Shown: positions 28,631 to 39,312, counted from the first letter of the stretch. The stretch is DNA of 64,000 nucleotides from Agrobacterium fabrum str. C58 (GCF_000092025.1 NC_003062.2:1858001-1922000); one strand, 5' to 3'. The notes: generated by a model from the sequence alone, not told the origin. Translations and numbers: made by a program.

Positions 28631-29959
28631 TTAGTCACAATGCCTGTAACCGGACTTGCGGGTGCGCAGGTCGAAGTGGAAATGGTTCCAGTGATTGGGA
28701 TCGCTGCCCGGCCCGAGAACGGTGGAGAAATATTTGCAGCTGTCGGACCTCACCGCCTTCAGCAGTGCCTTTTCGCGGAAGGCGAAGAAGCTCTTGCTGC
28801 GGACGTCGATCTCCTTGCCGTTCTTCAGCGTGATCGTGCCGATATCGATGGCATTGCCGCGCGCATGTTCGGACCACGGATTGCTGGAACGCGAATTCAT
28901 CTTGCGACAGGAATAACCGCCCATCGGCGTGATACGGCCAACGCCGGAGAGATAACGGAAGCGCGAGGACGGCACGAGTTCGAACTTCACCCATTTGGCG
29001 AAGGCAAGCGTGACCTGGCAATTGAGCTTCACCGCCGGACGAATGGCAACGCCGCTGGCAAGACCGCTGAGTTCAATCGGATAATCGATGCCGCAGGTCG
29101 GGCCATCGGCAATACGTGCGACGTCGCGGAAGGCGACGCCGAGGCGGCGCAATTCGCTGCGGCAGGCAACTTCGGATGATGGCATGACGCCTGGCGGCAT
29201 CGACCGGTTGCTCTGCATCGGGCCACCCGCCATCGGATCGTTTGGCATGAGCATTGCGACTTCCTCCACCGGCTGGCGGCGGGAAGAGGAGCCAACTGGC
29301 GGCGGCGGTATCAGCCGCGATTGACTGGCGCCCTGTTGCCGGCGAGGAGGAGAGACGGCAACTGGATTATCGGTGCCGATGCCATCGACCACAGGCTGTG
29401 CCGAAGCGCCTTCGGCAATATCCGCATCCTGTTCTTCGGCAAGTCCACGAACCGGCTCCACGCCCAGCATGGAATCCATGTTCACGCCGCCCTCGCCTTC
29501 GGCGTTCTGGTTGCTGGCCAACTGCTGCCCGGGCATGGTCTGGGCTTGCATGGTCTGGGCTTGCATGGTCTGGCTCTGCATTGTCTGGCTTTGCATGGGT
29601 TGCGCCGGCATATTGGTATGACCGCTGGCCGCCATGCGCGCCTGATGCTGAGAATCGAGCGTGGAATACCCCTGCCCGGCCTGCGGCGATTGCAGCAGCG
29701 GATCCTGCGAGGCGTAAGGTTCCGGCATCGGCTGCGACATGGTGGAGGGATAATCGGCGCCCTGCCCGGCCCGTTCGACCTGATTGACCGCGCCTGATGG
29801 AGCGCTGTAGCCCTGCTGCCGCGACGAGCGAATGGCACTGACGCGCGTGGTGCCGTCCACCTCGGCCGGAGGCACGAGGCCTTCCGCCGAACATGACACC
29901 ATGACCGTGGAAATCATCAGCAACGTCACAAGACGACGCGGAAGGGAAACATACGCCAT
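28631..29959 (-). CDS. Extensin-like family lipoprotein
   Basis: 442 aa from the ATG at 29957-29959. The N-terminus (RRLVTLLMISTVMVSCSAEG) carries a lipobox ending VSC, so it is a probable lipoprotein. Residues about 25-260 are low complexity, rich in Gln, Pro, Ser and Met, including five 15-bp repeats (SQTMQ/AQTMQ). The C-terminal 180 residues form the extensin-like_C domain, with CRSELRRLGV, CGIDYPIELSGL, NPWSEHARGNAIDI and NHWNHFHFDL; these His/Asp residues suggest a zinc peptidase-like fold. It probably acts on the cell wall in the periplasm. Confidence 0.85.
   Translation of the reverse strand: MAYVSLPRRLVTLLMISTVMVSCSAEGLVPPAEVDGTTRVSAIRSSRQQGYSAPSGAVNQVERAGQGADYPSTMSQPMPEPYASQDPLLQSPQAGQGYSTLDSQHQARMAASGHTNMPAQPMQSQTMQSQTMQAQTMQAQTMPGQQLASNQNAEGEGGVNMDSMLGVEPVRGLAEEQDADIAEGASAQPVVDGIGTDNPVAVSPPRRQQGASQSRLIPPPPVGSSSRRQPVEEVAMLMPNDPMAGGPMQSNRSMPPGVMPSSEVACRSELRRLGVAFRDVARIADGPTCGIDYPIELSGLASGVAIRPAVKLNCQVTLAFAKWVKFELVPSSRFRYLSGVGRITPMGGYSCRKMNSRSSNPWSEHARGNAIDIGTITLKNGKEIDVRSKSFFAFREKALLKAVRSDSCKYFSTVLGPGSDPNHWNHFHFDLRTRKSGYRHCD
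29534..29608. repeat. Five 15-bp tandem repeats inside the extensin-like gene
   Basis: Units of CATGGTCTGGGCTTG repeat in phase five times with growing divergence, encoding SQTMQ/AQTMQ pentapeptides. Unit length is a multiple of three, so copy-number change would keep the frame. Confidence 0.85.
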
Positions 29960-30139
29960 ACGAGAACCTGTACCTTCAGCGGCCGCAATCGCGGCAATAC
30001 AGGACAAATTTTAAAGAAATGAGGTAAATGAAACCTTATTGGTTGCGGGAAATAACGAATGGCAAGTTTTGCGGTCCATCTGATGCAAAAGCCCGGCCCA
30101 GCCGCATCCGTGGAGAGGAGAAAGTTTGAAGACCTCCCC

Positions 30140-30232
30140 GCCGTCATGCTCGGGCCTGTCCCGAGCATCTGCAACCGATTGATTTTACGAGGCATGGTTG
30201 GAGCCTCGGGACCAGCCCGAGGATGACGTCGA
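30140..30232. repeat. Palindromic intergenic element, family A copy 2
   Basis: ATGCTCGGG/CCCGAGCAT (30146-30154 and 30160-30168) forms the first hairpin and CCTCGGG..CCCGAGG near 30204-30221 the second, ending GATGACGTCGAG. It occupies much of the 349-bp gap between the chemoreceptor and extensin-like genes. Confidence 0.75.
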
Positions 30233-30308
30233 GTGTGGGTGAAGGTCCGTCAACACGCAAAGGGCGCAACCAAAGCCACGCCCTCCACTTATTGAAAAAC
30301 GGATCAAA

Positions 30309-32123
30309 TCAAGCCGCCCGCGAAACCGCGCGTCCTGCGCCCTGCCCCAGTTCGAAGCGTGAAAGCAGCGCCCGCAGCTGCTGGCTTTCTTCGGCGAGCG
30401 TCTGGCTCGCCGCCGTCGTTTCTTCCACCATGGCGGCATTCTGCTGGGTCATCTGATCCATGTGGTTGACGGAGGTGTTGATCTCCTGCAGGCCGGTCGC
30501 CTGTTCCCGCGCCGCCGTGGCGATGGAATTGACATGGCCATCGACGCGGTTGACCAGCGCCACGATCTCGTCCAGCGCATCGCCGGTGGAACGCACCAGC
30601 GCGACGCCACCGCCCACTTCCTCGGCCGAGCGGTTGATAAGGGTCTTGATCTCCTTGGCGGCATTGGCAGAGCGTTGCGCCAGTTCACGCACCTCCTGCG
30701 CCACCACCGCAAAACCGCGCCCCGCCTCGCCGGCACGCGCCGCCTCGACACCGGCATTCAGCGCCAGCAGGTTGGTCTGGAAAGCGATTTCGTCGATGAC
30801 CGAGATGATCTGACCGATACGTTTCGACGAATCCTCGATACGTCCCATGGCATCGACGGCATTGCGGACGATCTCACCCGAACGGCCGGCACTGGTTTTT
30901 GTGTCCTGCACCATCTGCCGGGCTTCATTGGCACGCTCGGAGGCGGTGCGTACCGTCGCGGTGATCTCATCGAGAGCGGCCGCCGTCTCTTCCAGCGCCG
31001 CCGCCTGCTGTTCGGTGCGGCGGGAAAGATTGCCGGTCGCGCCGCTGATGTCGGAGGCGCTGTCATTGACGACTTGGCCGGTTCTCGCAATCGCCTCGAT
31101 CGCGCCATGCAGCGCGCCGACGGCACGATTGAAATCCACACGCAGTTTTTCATAGTCCGAGCCTATATCGGCAAGCTCGACCGTCAGATCGCCATTGGCC
31201 AGCGCCTCGAGCGCATGGCCAAGCCGCTCCATGGCATGGGCCTGGCGCTCGGATGCGGAACGCAGAACCATCTCGTTGCCGTGTCGCGCCTCCTCCAGCG
31301 CCCGCTGCTGATCGGCCTCGCGGGCCTGCAGCGCGCTGCGTTCATTGACGCTGTCACGCAATACCAGAAGTGTTTTGGCAATCGCACCGATTTCATCGCC
31401 GCGGTCGGCAAACTGGATTTCGGCCGCGCCGTCACCGTCGGCGATCCGCTTCATGCTCTGGCGGATAAGATCGATCGGCCGCGTCACGCTGCGCACCACG
31501 AAGGCGGCGACGCCAACGACCAGAAGGCCCACCACGACACAAAGGCCGCCGTTAAAATACGCGTCACGCCAGAATACAGCCTCGAGGTCATCGACATAAA
31601 CGCCGGTGCCGACAATCCAGCCCCAGGGGGCGAAGCCAGCGACGTGGGAAAATTTCTCGACCGGATCCGGTGCACCGGGCTTCGGCCAGTAATAATCGAC
31701 AAAACCCTGACCGCCCGCCTTCACCGTATTCACGAATTCCACGAACAGCGCCTTGCCGTTCGGATCCTTGTTAGCGGTGAGGTCCGTGCCATTCATTTCA
31801 GGCTTGATCGGGTGCATCACCATGGTGGGATGCATGTCATTAATCCAGAAATAACCGCTGCCGTTGCCATAACGCATCGCCGCGATCGTTGTTTTCGCCT
31901 GCTGCTGCGCCGCCTCCCGCGTCAGGCTTCCGCCCTGCTCCAGCTGGTAATATTGCTTGATAATGGCGACGGCCGTCTCGTTCATCGCTGCCAGCCCGGC
32001 TTTGCGCTCGCGCTCCATCTCACGATAACTTTCAAACAAGCTGAATGTGAGAGCCGCGGCCAGTATTGCCAGAAACAATGCGACGAGCGCATAAAGGCGC
32101 ATAGAGATTGTTACGTTTTTCAT
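30309..32123 (-). CDS. Methyl-accepting chemotaxis protein with periplasmic Cache domain
   Basis: 604 aa from the ATG at 32121-32123 ([11 protein letters not shown]), preceded by a GGGGGG tract. TM1 is at about 8-30. A single-Cache sensor at about 40-185 has [20 protein letters not shown] and [16 protein letters not shown]2 is at about 195-218, then HAMP. The signalling hairpin [37 protein letters not shown] is complete. There is no C-terminal CheR-tethering pentapeptide. The ligand is unknown, probably a small carboxylate or amine. No che gene is nearby. Confidence 0.95.
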   Translation of the reverse strand: MKNVTISMRLYALVALFLAILAAALTFSLFESYREMERERKAGLAAMNETAVAIIKQYYQLEQGGSLTREAAQQQAKTTIAAMRYGNGSGYFWINDMHPTMVMHPIKPEMNGTDLTANKDPNGKALFVEFVNTVKAGGQGFVDYYWPKPGAPDPVEKFSHVAGFAPWGWIVGTGVYVDDLEAVFWRDAYFNGGLCVVVGLLVVGVAAFVVRSVTRPIDLIRQSMKRIADGDGAAEIQFADRGDEIGAIAKTLLVLRDSVNERSALQAREADQQRALEEARHGNEMVLRSASERQAHAMERLGHALEALANGDLTVELADIGSDYEKLRVDFNRAVGALHGAIEAIARTGQVVNDSASDISGATGNLSRRTEQQAAALEETAAALDEITATVRTASERANEARQMVQDTKTSAGRSGEIVRNAVDAMGRIEDSSKRIGQIISVIDEIAFQTNLLALNAGVEAARAGEAGRGFAVVAQEVRELAQRSANAAKEIKTLINRSAEEVGGGVALVRSTGDALDEIVALVNRVDGHVNSIATAAREQATGLQEINTSVNHMDQMTQQNAAMVEETTAASQTLAEESQQLRALLSRFELGQGAGRAVSRAA

Positions 32124-32365
32124 GTTCCCCCCAACATCGCCGAATGCACTTCGACCAGCCGATGTTAAAGGCAAGAAATTTATTATTATTAAATACGAAT
32201 ATTATACGATGGTCTTATTCCATGGCTCGATGAAAACATCGTTCCACCGTTCCGAATTACGACATCAGGCGTGAAATTTCAGACCCTCCACCGTCATTTA
32301 AAGACAGCGTTAACCGTGCCGCCCCTATCCTTCCTGTCCGAAATGACTCTACAGGGAGGCGCGCG

Positions 32366-32680
32366 ATGGCCCGGCCGAATTTCCGCTATACGCATTATGA
32401 CCTGAAGGAATTGCGGGCTGGCACCACGCTTGAAATATCGTTGTCGTCCGTCAACAATGTCCGGCTGATGACGGGTGCAAATTTCCAGCGTTTCACTGAA
32501 TTGCTCGACTTCAAATACCTCGGCGGCGTCGCCAAAAAATCACCGATCCGCATCGCCGTTCCGGAAACCATGCACTGGCACCTGATCATCGATGCAGAGG
32601 GTCATAGCGGCCTGGCAGAATCCTCGGTCAAGATGCTACCGGCGCAGCCGCAGGCAACACTCACTCGCAAGGCATCCTGA
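32366..32680 (+). CDS. DUF1883 domain protein
   Basis: 104 aa. The sequence YTHYDLKELRAGTTLEISL followed by GANFQRFTELLDFKYLGG and PETMHWHLIIDAEGH matches DUF1883, a small family found fused to or near TIR/SEFIR-type domains in some bacteria. There is no signal peptide. AGGGAGG lies 6 bases before the ATG. Function unknown. It is divergent from the chemoreceptor gene. Confidence 0.82.
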   Translation: MARPNFRYTHYDLKELRAGTTLEISLSSVNNVRLMTGANFQRFTELLDFKYLGGVAKKSPIRIAVPETMHWHLIIDAEGHSGLAESSVKMLPAQPQATLTRKAS

Positions 32681-32786
32681 TTTCTTTTAAAAACAGTGTG
32701 TTGCCGCGATTTCGCGATTCACTTTGCCAGAGGCTTGATTCTTTTTCTCAAGATCACCGAAGCATGTACCCCCGGCCGCATAGAGA

Positions 32787-34103
32787 CTAGCGCGACCCGC
32801 GCTCGCGGCGCAGCTTCGCCCACCAGTCGAGACGTTTGCGTATTTCCCGCTCGAAACCCCTGTCCGGCGGATCGTAAAAGGTCGTACGTCCCATTTTCTC
32901 CGGGAAATAATCCTGCCCGGAAAAGGCGTCGGGTTCGTCATGGTCATAACGGTAACCATCCCCATAACCCTCGCCCTTCATGAGCTTGGTCGGTGCGTTG
33001 AGAATATGTTTCGGCGGCACCAGCGAGCCGTTCTCCTTGGCCGCCCGCATCGCCGCCTTGAAGGCGGTATAAACGGCGTTGGATTTCGGCGCGGTGGCGA
33101 GATAAACGCAAGCCTGCGCCAGTGCGAGTTCCCCTTCCGGCGAGCCTAGATAATCATAGGCATCCTTGGCGGCATTACAGACCGCCAACGCCTGCGGATC
33201 GGCAAGGCCGATATCCTCCACCGCCATGCGCACCAGCCGCCGCCCGAGATAAAGCGGGTCTTCACCGGCATCGAACATGCGGGCGAGATAATAAAGTGCC
33301 GCATCCGGGTCGGAACCGCGCACGGATTTATGCAGCGCGGAAATGAGATTGTAGTGGCCGTCCTGGCTCTTGTCGTAAACCGGGGCGCGGCGCTGCACGA
33401 TGCGGGTCAGCCCTTCGGTATCGAAGGTCTCATCCTTGCGCGCCGCCCGCCAGACCTCTTCGGCAAGCGTCAGCACGGCGCGGCCATCGCCATCGGCCAT
33501 GCGGAGGAGGCTTGCCCGCGCCTCTTCCGTCAGCGGCAGTGGTTTACCCTCGGCCTCTTCGGCGCGCTTCAGAAGTTCGCTCAGGCTATCCTCGTCGTGC
33601 GAACCGAATGTAAGGACACGCGCGCGCGACAAAAGAGCGGCGTTTAGCTCGAAGGACGGGTTTTCGGTGGTGGCACCCACGAGAATGATGGTGCCGTCTT
33701 CCATGACCGGCAGGAAACTATCCTGCTGGGCGCGGTTGAAACGATGGATTTCGTCGACAAAAAGCAGCGTCTGCCGGCCATTCATCCGGCGCGTGCGCGC
33801 TGCCTCGAACACCTTCTTTAGATCGGCCACACCGGAAAAGATCGCCGATATCTGCTCGAAGGCCAGCCCCGCCTCGCCGGACAGCAGGCGGGCAACCGTG
33901 GTCTTGCCCGTACCGGGCGGCCCCCAGAAGATCATCGATCCCAGTGAGCCGCTGTCGATCATGCGGCGCAGAACGCCCTCTTCACCCGTCAGATGTGGCT
34001 GCCCACTCACCTCCGACAGCGTTTTCGGACGCAGACGATCGGCCAGAGGCCGCCGGTTGGCGACCTCCACAGGCACTTGCGGGGCAAAGAGATCGTCGCT
34101 CAT
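32787..34103 (-). CDS. rarA: Replication-associated recombination protein A (AAA+ ATPase)
   Basis: 438 aa, also called MgsA. Walker A GPPGTGKTT is at residues 61-69, and Walker B LLFVDEIHRFNRAQQDSFLP and sensor NPSFELNAALLSRARV follow. The C-terminal half has the MgsA tetramerisation segment with DGHYNLISALHKSVRGSDPDA. It acts at stalled replication forks. The start overlaps the stop of the upstream protease gene by 4 bp, so the two are coupled. Confidence 0.96.
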   Translation of the reverse strand: MSDDLFAPQVPVEVANRRPLADRLRPKTLSEVSGQPHLTGEEGVLRRMIDSGSLGSMIFWGPPGTGKTTVARLLSGEAGLAFEQISAIFSGVADLKKVFEAARTRRMNGRQTLLFVDEIHRFNRAQQDSFLPVMEDGTIILVGATTENPSFELNAALLSRARVLTFGSHDEDSLSELLKRAEEAEGKPLPLTEEARASLLRMADGDGRAVLTLAEEVWRAARKDETFDTEGLTRIVQRRAPVYDKSQDGHYNLISALHKSVRGSDPDAALYYLARMFDAGEDPLYLGRRLVRMAVEDIGLADPQALAVCNAAKDAYDYLGSPEGELALAQACVYLATAPKSNAVYTAFKAAMRAAKENGSLVPPKHILNAPTKLMKGEGYGDGYRYDHDEPDAFSGQDYFPEKMGRTTFYDPPDRGFEREIRKRLDWWAKLRRERGSR

Positions 34104-35506
34104 CGCAGGAACTGCCGGATACGCTGCCCGTCGCGCAGGATTTCCACCCGCCAGAAGCCGGGATTGTCGTCCAGCGCCTTTTCAACCGCAGCGGTGGAGC
34201 CGATATCCGCACCATTCAGCGACAGGATGACATCCTTCGGCTGGAAACCGACGCGATAGGCCGGTGAGCCACGCTTCACATCGGTGATGACGACGCCCGT
34301 CACCTGCGAAGGCATGCGCAATTCATCCGCAAGCTTCGGCGAGAGGTTGGCGACGGTAGCACCTGCGAAGGGATTGCGGCCTTCGAGCAGCCGCTCGTCA
34401 CGCGGCGCGGTTTCGGGTGCCGTATTGAGAGCGATGGTCAGCTTCTTTTCTTTGCCCTTTTCCACCACCGTCAATTCGGCCGATTTGCCGATGCCGGCCG
34501 TCGTCAGGCGATAACCCAGCGCATCGGGATGCTCCACTTCCAGGCCATTGACCGCAGTCACCACCTGTCCGGGCTCGATACCAGCCTTCTCCGCCGGACC
34601 ACCCTTGGTGACGCCGACGACGAGCGCGCCGCGCGCGCGATGCAAGCCGAGCGCTTCCGCGACATCTGACGTCACCGGATCGAACGTTGCACCGATATAG
34701 GGCCTCTGGAAGTTAGCGTCGCCGCGCTCCGCGGCCGCTACGAAAACCCGAACCAGATTGGCGGGAATGGCAAAACCGATGCCGTTCGACCCGCCGCCCT
34801 TGGAAAAGATCGCGGTATTGATGCCGACCAGCTCGCCCGCCATGTTCATCAGCGCACCGCCGGAATTGCCGGGGTTGATGGAGGCGTCGGTCTGGATGAA
34901 GAAGCCGAAATCACCCTGCGTCACCTGGTTGCGCGCTAGACCGGAGACGATGCCGCTCGTCACCGTCTGGCCGACCCCGAAGGGGTTGCCGATGGCGAGC
35001 ACCAGATCACCAACCTCGATCTTGTCGGAATCGCCGAGCGACAGCACGGGGAATTGCTCCTTGGCGTCAATCTGCAACACGGCGAGATCAACCCGATCGT
35101 CCTTCATCAGCACCTTGGAGGAAAACTCGCGACCATCCGCCAGCGCCACCTTGATGTCATCAGCGCCGTCGATGACGTGATTGTTCGTCACCACGAGGCC
35201 GCCCGCCGTTACGATCACGCCCGAACCGAGCGATGACTGCTTTTCCGTACGGTTCGGCATTTGCTGGCCGAAAAACTGCTCGAAGAAGGGATCACCGGCA
35301 AAAGGGGAAACACGCCGCTGCACGACGCGCTCGGCATAGACATTCACCACAGCACCTGCGGTGCGCTTCACCAGCGGCGCGAAGGAGAGCTGCATTTCCG
35401 TGTGGCTTGCCGGCACGGTCTTGTTGTCCTGCGCTCTTGCGCCCACGGGCAGGAGAACGAGCGCAGCAAGAAAGCCGGTGGACAGATACTTCAACACGCC
35501 TCGCAT
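34100..35506 (-). CDS. Do-family (DegP/DegQ) periplasmic serine endoprotease
   Basis: 468 aa from the ATG at 35504-35506, with GAGG 6 bases upstream. Residues 1-26 are a signal peptide (LVLLPVGARAQ). The trypsin-like domain shows the triad His110 (TNNHVIDG), Asp140 (DRVDLAVL) and Ser215 (GNSGGALM). Two PDZ domains follow, at about 270-360 and 380-465. It degrades or refolds damaged envelope proteins. It is the first gene of an operon with rarA, an arrangement conserved in rhizobia. Confidence 0.94.
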   Translation of the reverse strand: MRGVLKYLSTGFLAALVLLPVGARAQDNKTVPASHTEMQLSFAPLVKRTAGAVVNVYAERVVQRRVSPFAGDPFFEQFFGQQMPNRTEKQSSLGSGVIVTAGGLVVTNNHVIDGADDIKVALADGREFSSKVLMKDDRVDLAVLQIDAKEQFPVLSLGDSDKIEVGDLVLAIGNPFGVGQTVTSGIVSGLARNQVTQGDFGFFIQTDASINPGNSGGALMNMAGELVGINTAIFSKGGGSNGIGFAIPANLVRVFVAAAERGDANFQRPYIGATFDPVTSDVAEALGLHRARGALVVGVTKGGPAEKAGIEPGQVVTAVNGLEVEHPDALGYRLTTAGIGKSAELTVVEKGKEKKLTIALNTAPETAPRDERLLEGRNPFAGATVANLSPKLADELRMPSQVTGVVITDVKRGSPAYRVGFQPKDVILSLNGADIGSTAAVEKALDDNPGFWRVEILRDGQRIRQFLR

Positions 35507-35678
35507 GTGATTCCTCATCGTCATCAGTATGATGGAGTTATAACGCCAAAGCCTGTAAAGCAAAGAGCGGCAAGATGATGGCCACACTTATCCCGGCAGA
35601 GATCGGCCGGCGCAATTGGAACCAACAGCATCCATTTTTGGTTTCAGCCGACAAGACTGTCCTTAGAAGAGACGATCC

Positions 35679-36029
35679 ATGCATCTGAAACCCACCCTCC
35701 TCGCCTCTGGCATCCTTTTCGCCACCTCCCTCCTTTCACCGGCCAGCGCGGCAAGCTTCGATTGCACCAAGAGCGATCTGGCGGCCGATGAAAAAGCGAT
35801 CTGCGACAACCGCGCGCTGAACGACCAGGACGTGAAGATGGCCACCACCTTCGACATCCTAACCCAGCTGATGGCGATGGGCGCGCGCGATACCTTGCGC
35901 GACGAACAGAGCAAATGGCTGAAGAAACGTCAGGAATGCGCAGCCGATGTCGCCTGCCTGACGGGGGCCTATGAGGAACGCATGAAGCGCCTCGGCGAAG
36001 CGTTCCAGAGCATCAACCGTCCGCTCTGA
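35679..36029 (+). CDS. Small secreted protein, lysozyme-inhibitor LprI-like
   Basis: 116 aa. Signal peptide at 1-24 (LLSPASAA). The mature protein has four Cys (FDCTK, AICDN, QECAAD, VACLTG) and the pattern AICDNRALNDQDVKMATTFD and LRDEQSKWLKKRQEC, typical of the LprI/DUF1311 group. It may bind lysozyme in the periplasm; the role is inferred from the fold family only. It converges on the serine hydrolase gene. Confidence 0.75.
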   Translation: MHLKPTLLASGILFATSLLSPASAASFDCTKSDLAADEKAICDNRALNDQDVKMATTFDILTQLMAMGARDTLRDEQSKWLKKRQECAADVACLTGAYEERMKRLGEAFQSINRPL

Positions 36030-36044
36030 GCGTCATCGCCTGCC

Positions 36045-37046
36045 TCACACCGCACGGATGATGTCTTCCATGAGACCATGCAGCTGGTCGCGATAACCGG
36101 TTCTGGCCGAAGGCGCATCCTCGCGCGAGGTCATGACCACTGAAAGCCGTCTGGCGGGCACGATATAGAGCATCTGCCCGCCGTAACCCCAGGCGTAATA
36201 GACCGTCTCCCCCGCCATTTCCTTGATGAACCAGCAATAGCCGTAACCATCGCCGTTGAAGACGGAATTGGTGCGCTGCTGCCAGGACTGGCTGATCCAT
36301 TCCTGAGAAATAAGCCGCTCACCATCAGGCGTCACGCCGCCAAGACGATAAAGCTCGCCAAAGGCCAGCAGGGAACGCGCCGTCATCGCCATCTGGTTGC
36401 CACCGAGATAGATGCCCTGCGGATCACGCTCCCAGCCGCCAATGGAGAACCCTTCCAGCGGGCGGAACCAGTCTCGGGCAAGAGAAAGCGTCGAGCGGCC
36501 GGATGCCTTCGTTAATATCGCCGAGAGCAGATGTGTGGAGGCCGTGGAATAAAGCATGCCGCCACCAGGCTCGCCCGCGAAACCGGACCCCAGCGCCATT
36601 CTTACCCAGTTGCGGCTGGCAACCCAGCGGCCATAATTCGGGCCGGACATGCGCTCCAGACCGGATTGCATGGAAAGAAGATTGCCCACGGTAATCCGCT
36701 CCAGCCGCGGATCGGGGTTAGGCGGAAAATCACCGCGCAGGATGGTCGCGATCGGCTGATCTGCGCCCTCAATGATCTTGCGATCGATCGCCATGCCCAC
36801 CAGCGCCGAAATGACCGACTTCGACGCCGACTTGATATTGGTGGAACCGTTGAGGCTGGCACCATGATAAGCGCGGCTGGCGACTTCCTCGCCATCGATG
36901 CTGACAATCACCGCCTTGAGGCTGGAAAGTGCATCCGCCTGCGTCAGCAACGGATCGAAACGGATGTTGTTGCCGGCGCTTTGCGCGCGGGCCAGCGGAG
37001 CAAAAGGCAGCGAGGCGATGAGGGTAAGTGCGGTTCGTCTTTTCAT
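36045..37046 (-). CDS. Serine hydrolase of the beta-lactamase / penicillin-binding family
   Basis: 333 aa from the ATG at 37044-37046 (MKRRTALTLIASLPFAPLARAQ, a Tat/Sec-like signal). The nucleophile motif SASK lies at residues 73-76, followed by the ITVGNLLSMQSGL segment and YSTAS in the place of the YxN motif, with a C-terminal YAWGYGGQMLYIVP. It belongs to class-C-like esterases or peptidases rather than to proven beta-lactamases. No candidate start has a clear Shine-Dalgarno. Confidence 0.83.
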   Translation of the reverse strand: MKRRTALTLIASLPFAPLARAQSAGNNIRFDPLLTQADALSSLKAVIVSIDGEEVASRAYHGASLNGSTNIKSASKSVISALVGMAIDRKIIEGADQPIATILRGDFPPNPDPRLERITVGNLLSMQSGLERMSGPNYGRWVASRNWVRMALGSGFAGEPGGGMLYSTASTHLLSAILTKASGRSTLSLARDWFRPLEGFSIGGWERDPQGIYLGGNQMAMTARSLLAFGELYRLGGVTPDGERLISQEWISQSWQQRTNSVFNGDGYGYCWFIKEMAGETVYYAWGYGGQMLYIVPARRLSVVMTSREDAPSARTGYRDQLHGLMEDIIRAV

Positions 37047-37476
37047 GGTGATGAAGTTAGGCATCGCCGCGTTCTGGAAAAGGGTCGCTGGACGAACATC
37101 ACTCCAATGTGACTGCTGCGTGGCAGACGGCGAGCCGGCAATTTCGCATTTATTATGGGAAAACAGAATGTTGAAGGGAGTTAGAGAATCAGCCTGCGAG
37201 GCACTTGAATCTGTTTGTGAACCAAGGTGCGTCATCTGGTTCGGACAGCAAAAAGCCGCCCAGAGAGCGGCTGATCGAACGACTGTAAATCGCACATCAC
37301 GTTCGACGTCATGCTCGGGCCTGTCCCGGGCATCCACGTCGCATAACATCGATTGGTTGCAGATGCTCGGGACAAGCCCGAGCATGACGGGTGAGCGTTT
37401 TCCGACCTTGATCAGTAAGCTGCAGCCACCGCGCGACGGGACGGTTAATTAACTCCCCACCCCACTCTGCGACAGC
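37047..37476. other. Intergenic region with a repeat
   Basis: About 430 bp between the end of ilvD and the start of the serine hydrolase. It holds a family A element at 37302-37390. Apart from that I see no gene or clear terminator. Confidence 0.5.
37302..37390. repeat. Palindromic intergenic element, family A copy 3
   Basis: GACGTCATGCTCGGGCCTGTCCCGGGCAT and GATGCTCGGGACAAGCCCGAGCATGACGG form the two hairpins, separated by a GATTGGTTGCA linker. The linker is nearly the same as that of copy 2 (AACCGATTGATT) read in the other direction. Confidence 0.8.
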
Positions 37477-39312
37477 TTACTCCGGCAGAATCCGCACAGC
37501 ACCCTTGTCCGCGCTCGACGCAAAGGCCGCATAGGCCTTGAGCGCCGTCGTGACATTACGCTTGCGCGGTGCTTCCGGCTTCCAGCCCTTTTCTTCCTGC
37601 TCGGCCCGGCGCGCGGCCAGTTCCGCATCCGAAACCTTGAGATTGATCGTGCGGTTCGGAATATCGATCTCAATCAGGTCGCCCTGACGCACGAGGCCGA
37701 TGGCACCGCCCTGCGCCGCTTCCGGCGAGGCATGACCGATGGAAAGGCCTGACGTGCCACCGGAGAAGCGACCATCGGTGATGAGCGCGCAGGCTTTACC
37801 GAGGCCCTTGGACTTGAGGTAGCTGGTCGGATAGAGCATTTCCTGCATGCCCGGGCCGCCCTTCGGTCCTTCATAGCGGATGACGACGACGTCGCCCGCC
37901 TTGACCTCGTTGCCGAGAATGCCCTTCACGGCCGCGTCCTGGCTTTCGTAAACGACTGCCGATCCGTTGAATTTCAGGATGGATTCATCAACACCCGCCG
38001 TCTTCACGATGCAGCCATCGAGCGCGATGTTGCCGTAAAGAACGGCCAGACCGCCATCCTTGGAGAAAGGCTTCTCGACCGAACGAATGACGCCGTTGTC
38101 GCTGTCGGTGTCCAGATCATCCCAGCGCGAGGACTGGCTGAAGGCCACCTGTGTCGGTACGCCGCCCGGAGCGGCCTTGAAGAACTGCCGCACCATTTCG
38201 CTGTTGGTGCGCGTGATGTCCCAGCGGTCGATGGCATCGCCAAGCGTCGCTTCGTGTACGGTATAGGTATCGCGGTTGATGAGACCGCCACGCTCCAGCT
38301 CACCGAGAATACGCATGATGCCGCCGGCGCGATGCACGTCTTCCATGTGCACATCCTGCTTCGCAGGCGCAACCTTGGAAAGGCAGGGAACCTTGCGGGA
38401 AAGCCGGTCGATGTCCTCCATACCGAAATCGACGCCGCCCTCGTGGGCTGCCGCCAGAATATGCAGAACCGTGTTGGTGGAGCCGCCCATGGCAATATCC
38501 AGCGACATGGCGTTTTCGAACGCCGCCTTGTTGGCGATGGTGCGCGGCAGAACGGTTTCGTCGTCCTGCTCGTAATAACGGCGGGCCAGATCGACGATCA
38601 GGTGACCGGCTTCAACGAACAGGCGCTTGCGATCGGAGTGGGTGGCAAGCGTCGAGCCGTTGCCGGGCAATGACAGGCCGAGCGCCTCGGTCAGACAGTT
38701 CATGGAATTGGCCGTGAACATGCCGGAACAGGAACCGCAGGTCGGGCAGGCGGAGCGCTCGATGATCTTGACGTCCTCATCGGAAATCTTGTCGTCGGCA
38801 GCAGCCACCATCGCGTCGACCAGATCGAGCGCAACGGTCTTGCCGTGCAGAACCACCTTGCCCGCTTCCATTGGACCACCGGACACGAAAACGGCGGGAA
38901 TGTTGAGGCGCATCGCGGCATTCAGCATGCCGGGCGTGATCTTGTCGCAGTTGGAAATGCAGACCATCGCATCGGCGCAATGGGCATTGACCATATATTC
39001 GACCGAGTCAGCGATGATCTCGCGCGACGGCAGCGAATAGAGCATGCCGTCATGGCCCATGGCGATACCATCATCGACCGCAATCGTGTTGAATTCCTTG
39101 GCAACGCCGCCGGCCGCCTCGATTTCGCGGGCAACGAGCTGGCCGAGATCCTTTAGATGCACATGGCCCGGTACGAACTGCGTGAAGGAATTGACCACCG
39201 CGATGATCGGCTTGCCGAAATCGCTGTCCTTCATGCCGGTGGCGCGCCAAAGGCCGCGCGCGCCCGCCATGTTGCGGCCGTGGGTTGTCGTTCTGGAGCG
39301 ATAGGCTGGCAT
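37477..39312 (-). CDS. ilvD: Dihydroxy-acid dehydratase
   Basis: 611 aa from the ATG at 39310-39312, with GAGGA 7 bases upstream. It dehydrates dihydroxy-isovalerate and dihydroxy-methylvalerate in valine and isoleucine synthesis and uses an Fe-S cluster. The cluster ligands are visible in [12 protein letters not shown] and [21 protein letters not shown]-terminal [12 protein letters not shown] and [18 protein letters not shown] complete the signature. The length equals the E. coli-type enzyme. No other ilv gene is adjacent. Confidence 0.97.
   Translation of the reverse strand: MPAYRSRTTTHGRNMAGARGLWRATGMKDSDFGKPIIAVVNSFTQFVPGHVHLKDLGQLVAREIEAAGGVAKEFNTIAVDDGIAMGHDGMLYSLPSREIIADSVEYMVNAHCADAMVCISNCDKITPGMLNAAMRLNIPAVFVSGGPMEAGKVVLHGKTVALDLVDAMVAAADDKISDEDVKIIERSACPTCGSCSGMFTANSMNCLTEALGLSLPGNGSTLATHSDRKRLFVEAGHLIVDLARRYYEQDDETVLPRTIANKAAFENAMSLDIAMGGSTNTVLHILAAAHEGGVDFGMEDIDRLSRKVPCLSKVAPAKQDVHMEDVHRAGGIMRILGELERGGLINRDTYTVHEATLGDAIDRWDITRTNSEMVRQFFKAAPGGVPTQVAFSQSSRWDDLDTDSDNGVIRSVEKPFSKDGGLAVLYGNIALDGCIVKTAGVDESILKFNGSAVVYESQDAAVKGILGNEVKAGDVVVIRYEGPKGGPGMQEMLYPTSYLKSKGLGKACALITDGRFSGGTSGLSIGHASPEAAQGGAIGLVRQGDLIEIDIPNRTINLKVSDAELAARRAEQEEKGWKPEAPRKRNVTTALKAYAAFASSADKGAVRILPE

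Noticed and set aside
36045-37046. Annotating a true beta-lactamase (antibiotic resistance)
   Set aside because: The SxxK motif is present, but the YxN and KTG motifs are not convincing; the general serine-hydrolase call is safer.
37047-37385. N-terminal extension of the serine hydrolase
   Set aside because: The extension runs through a palindromic repeat and precedes a clear signal peptide, so it is non-coding.
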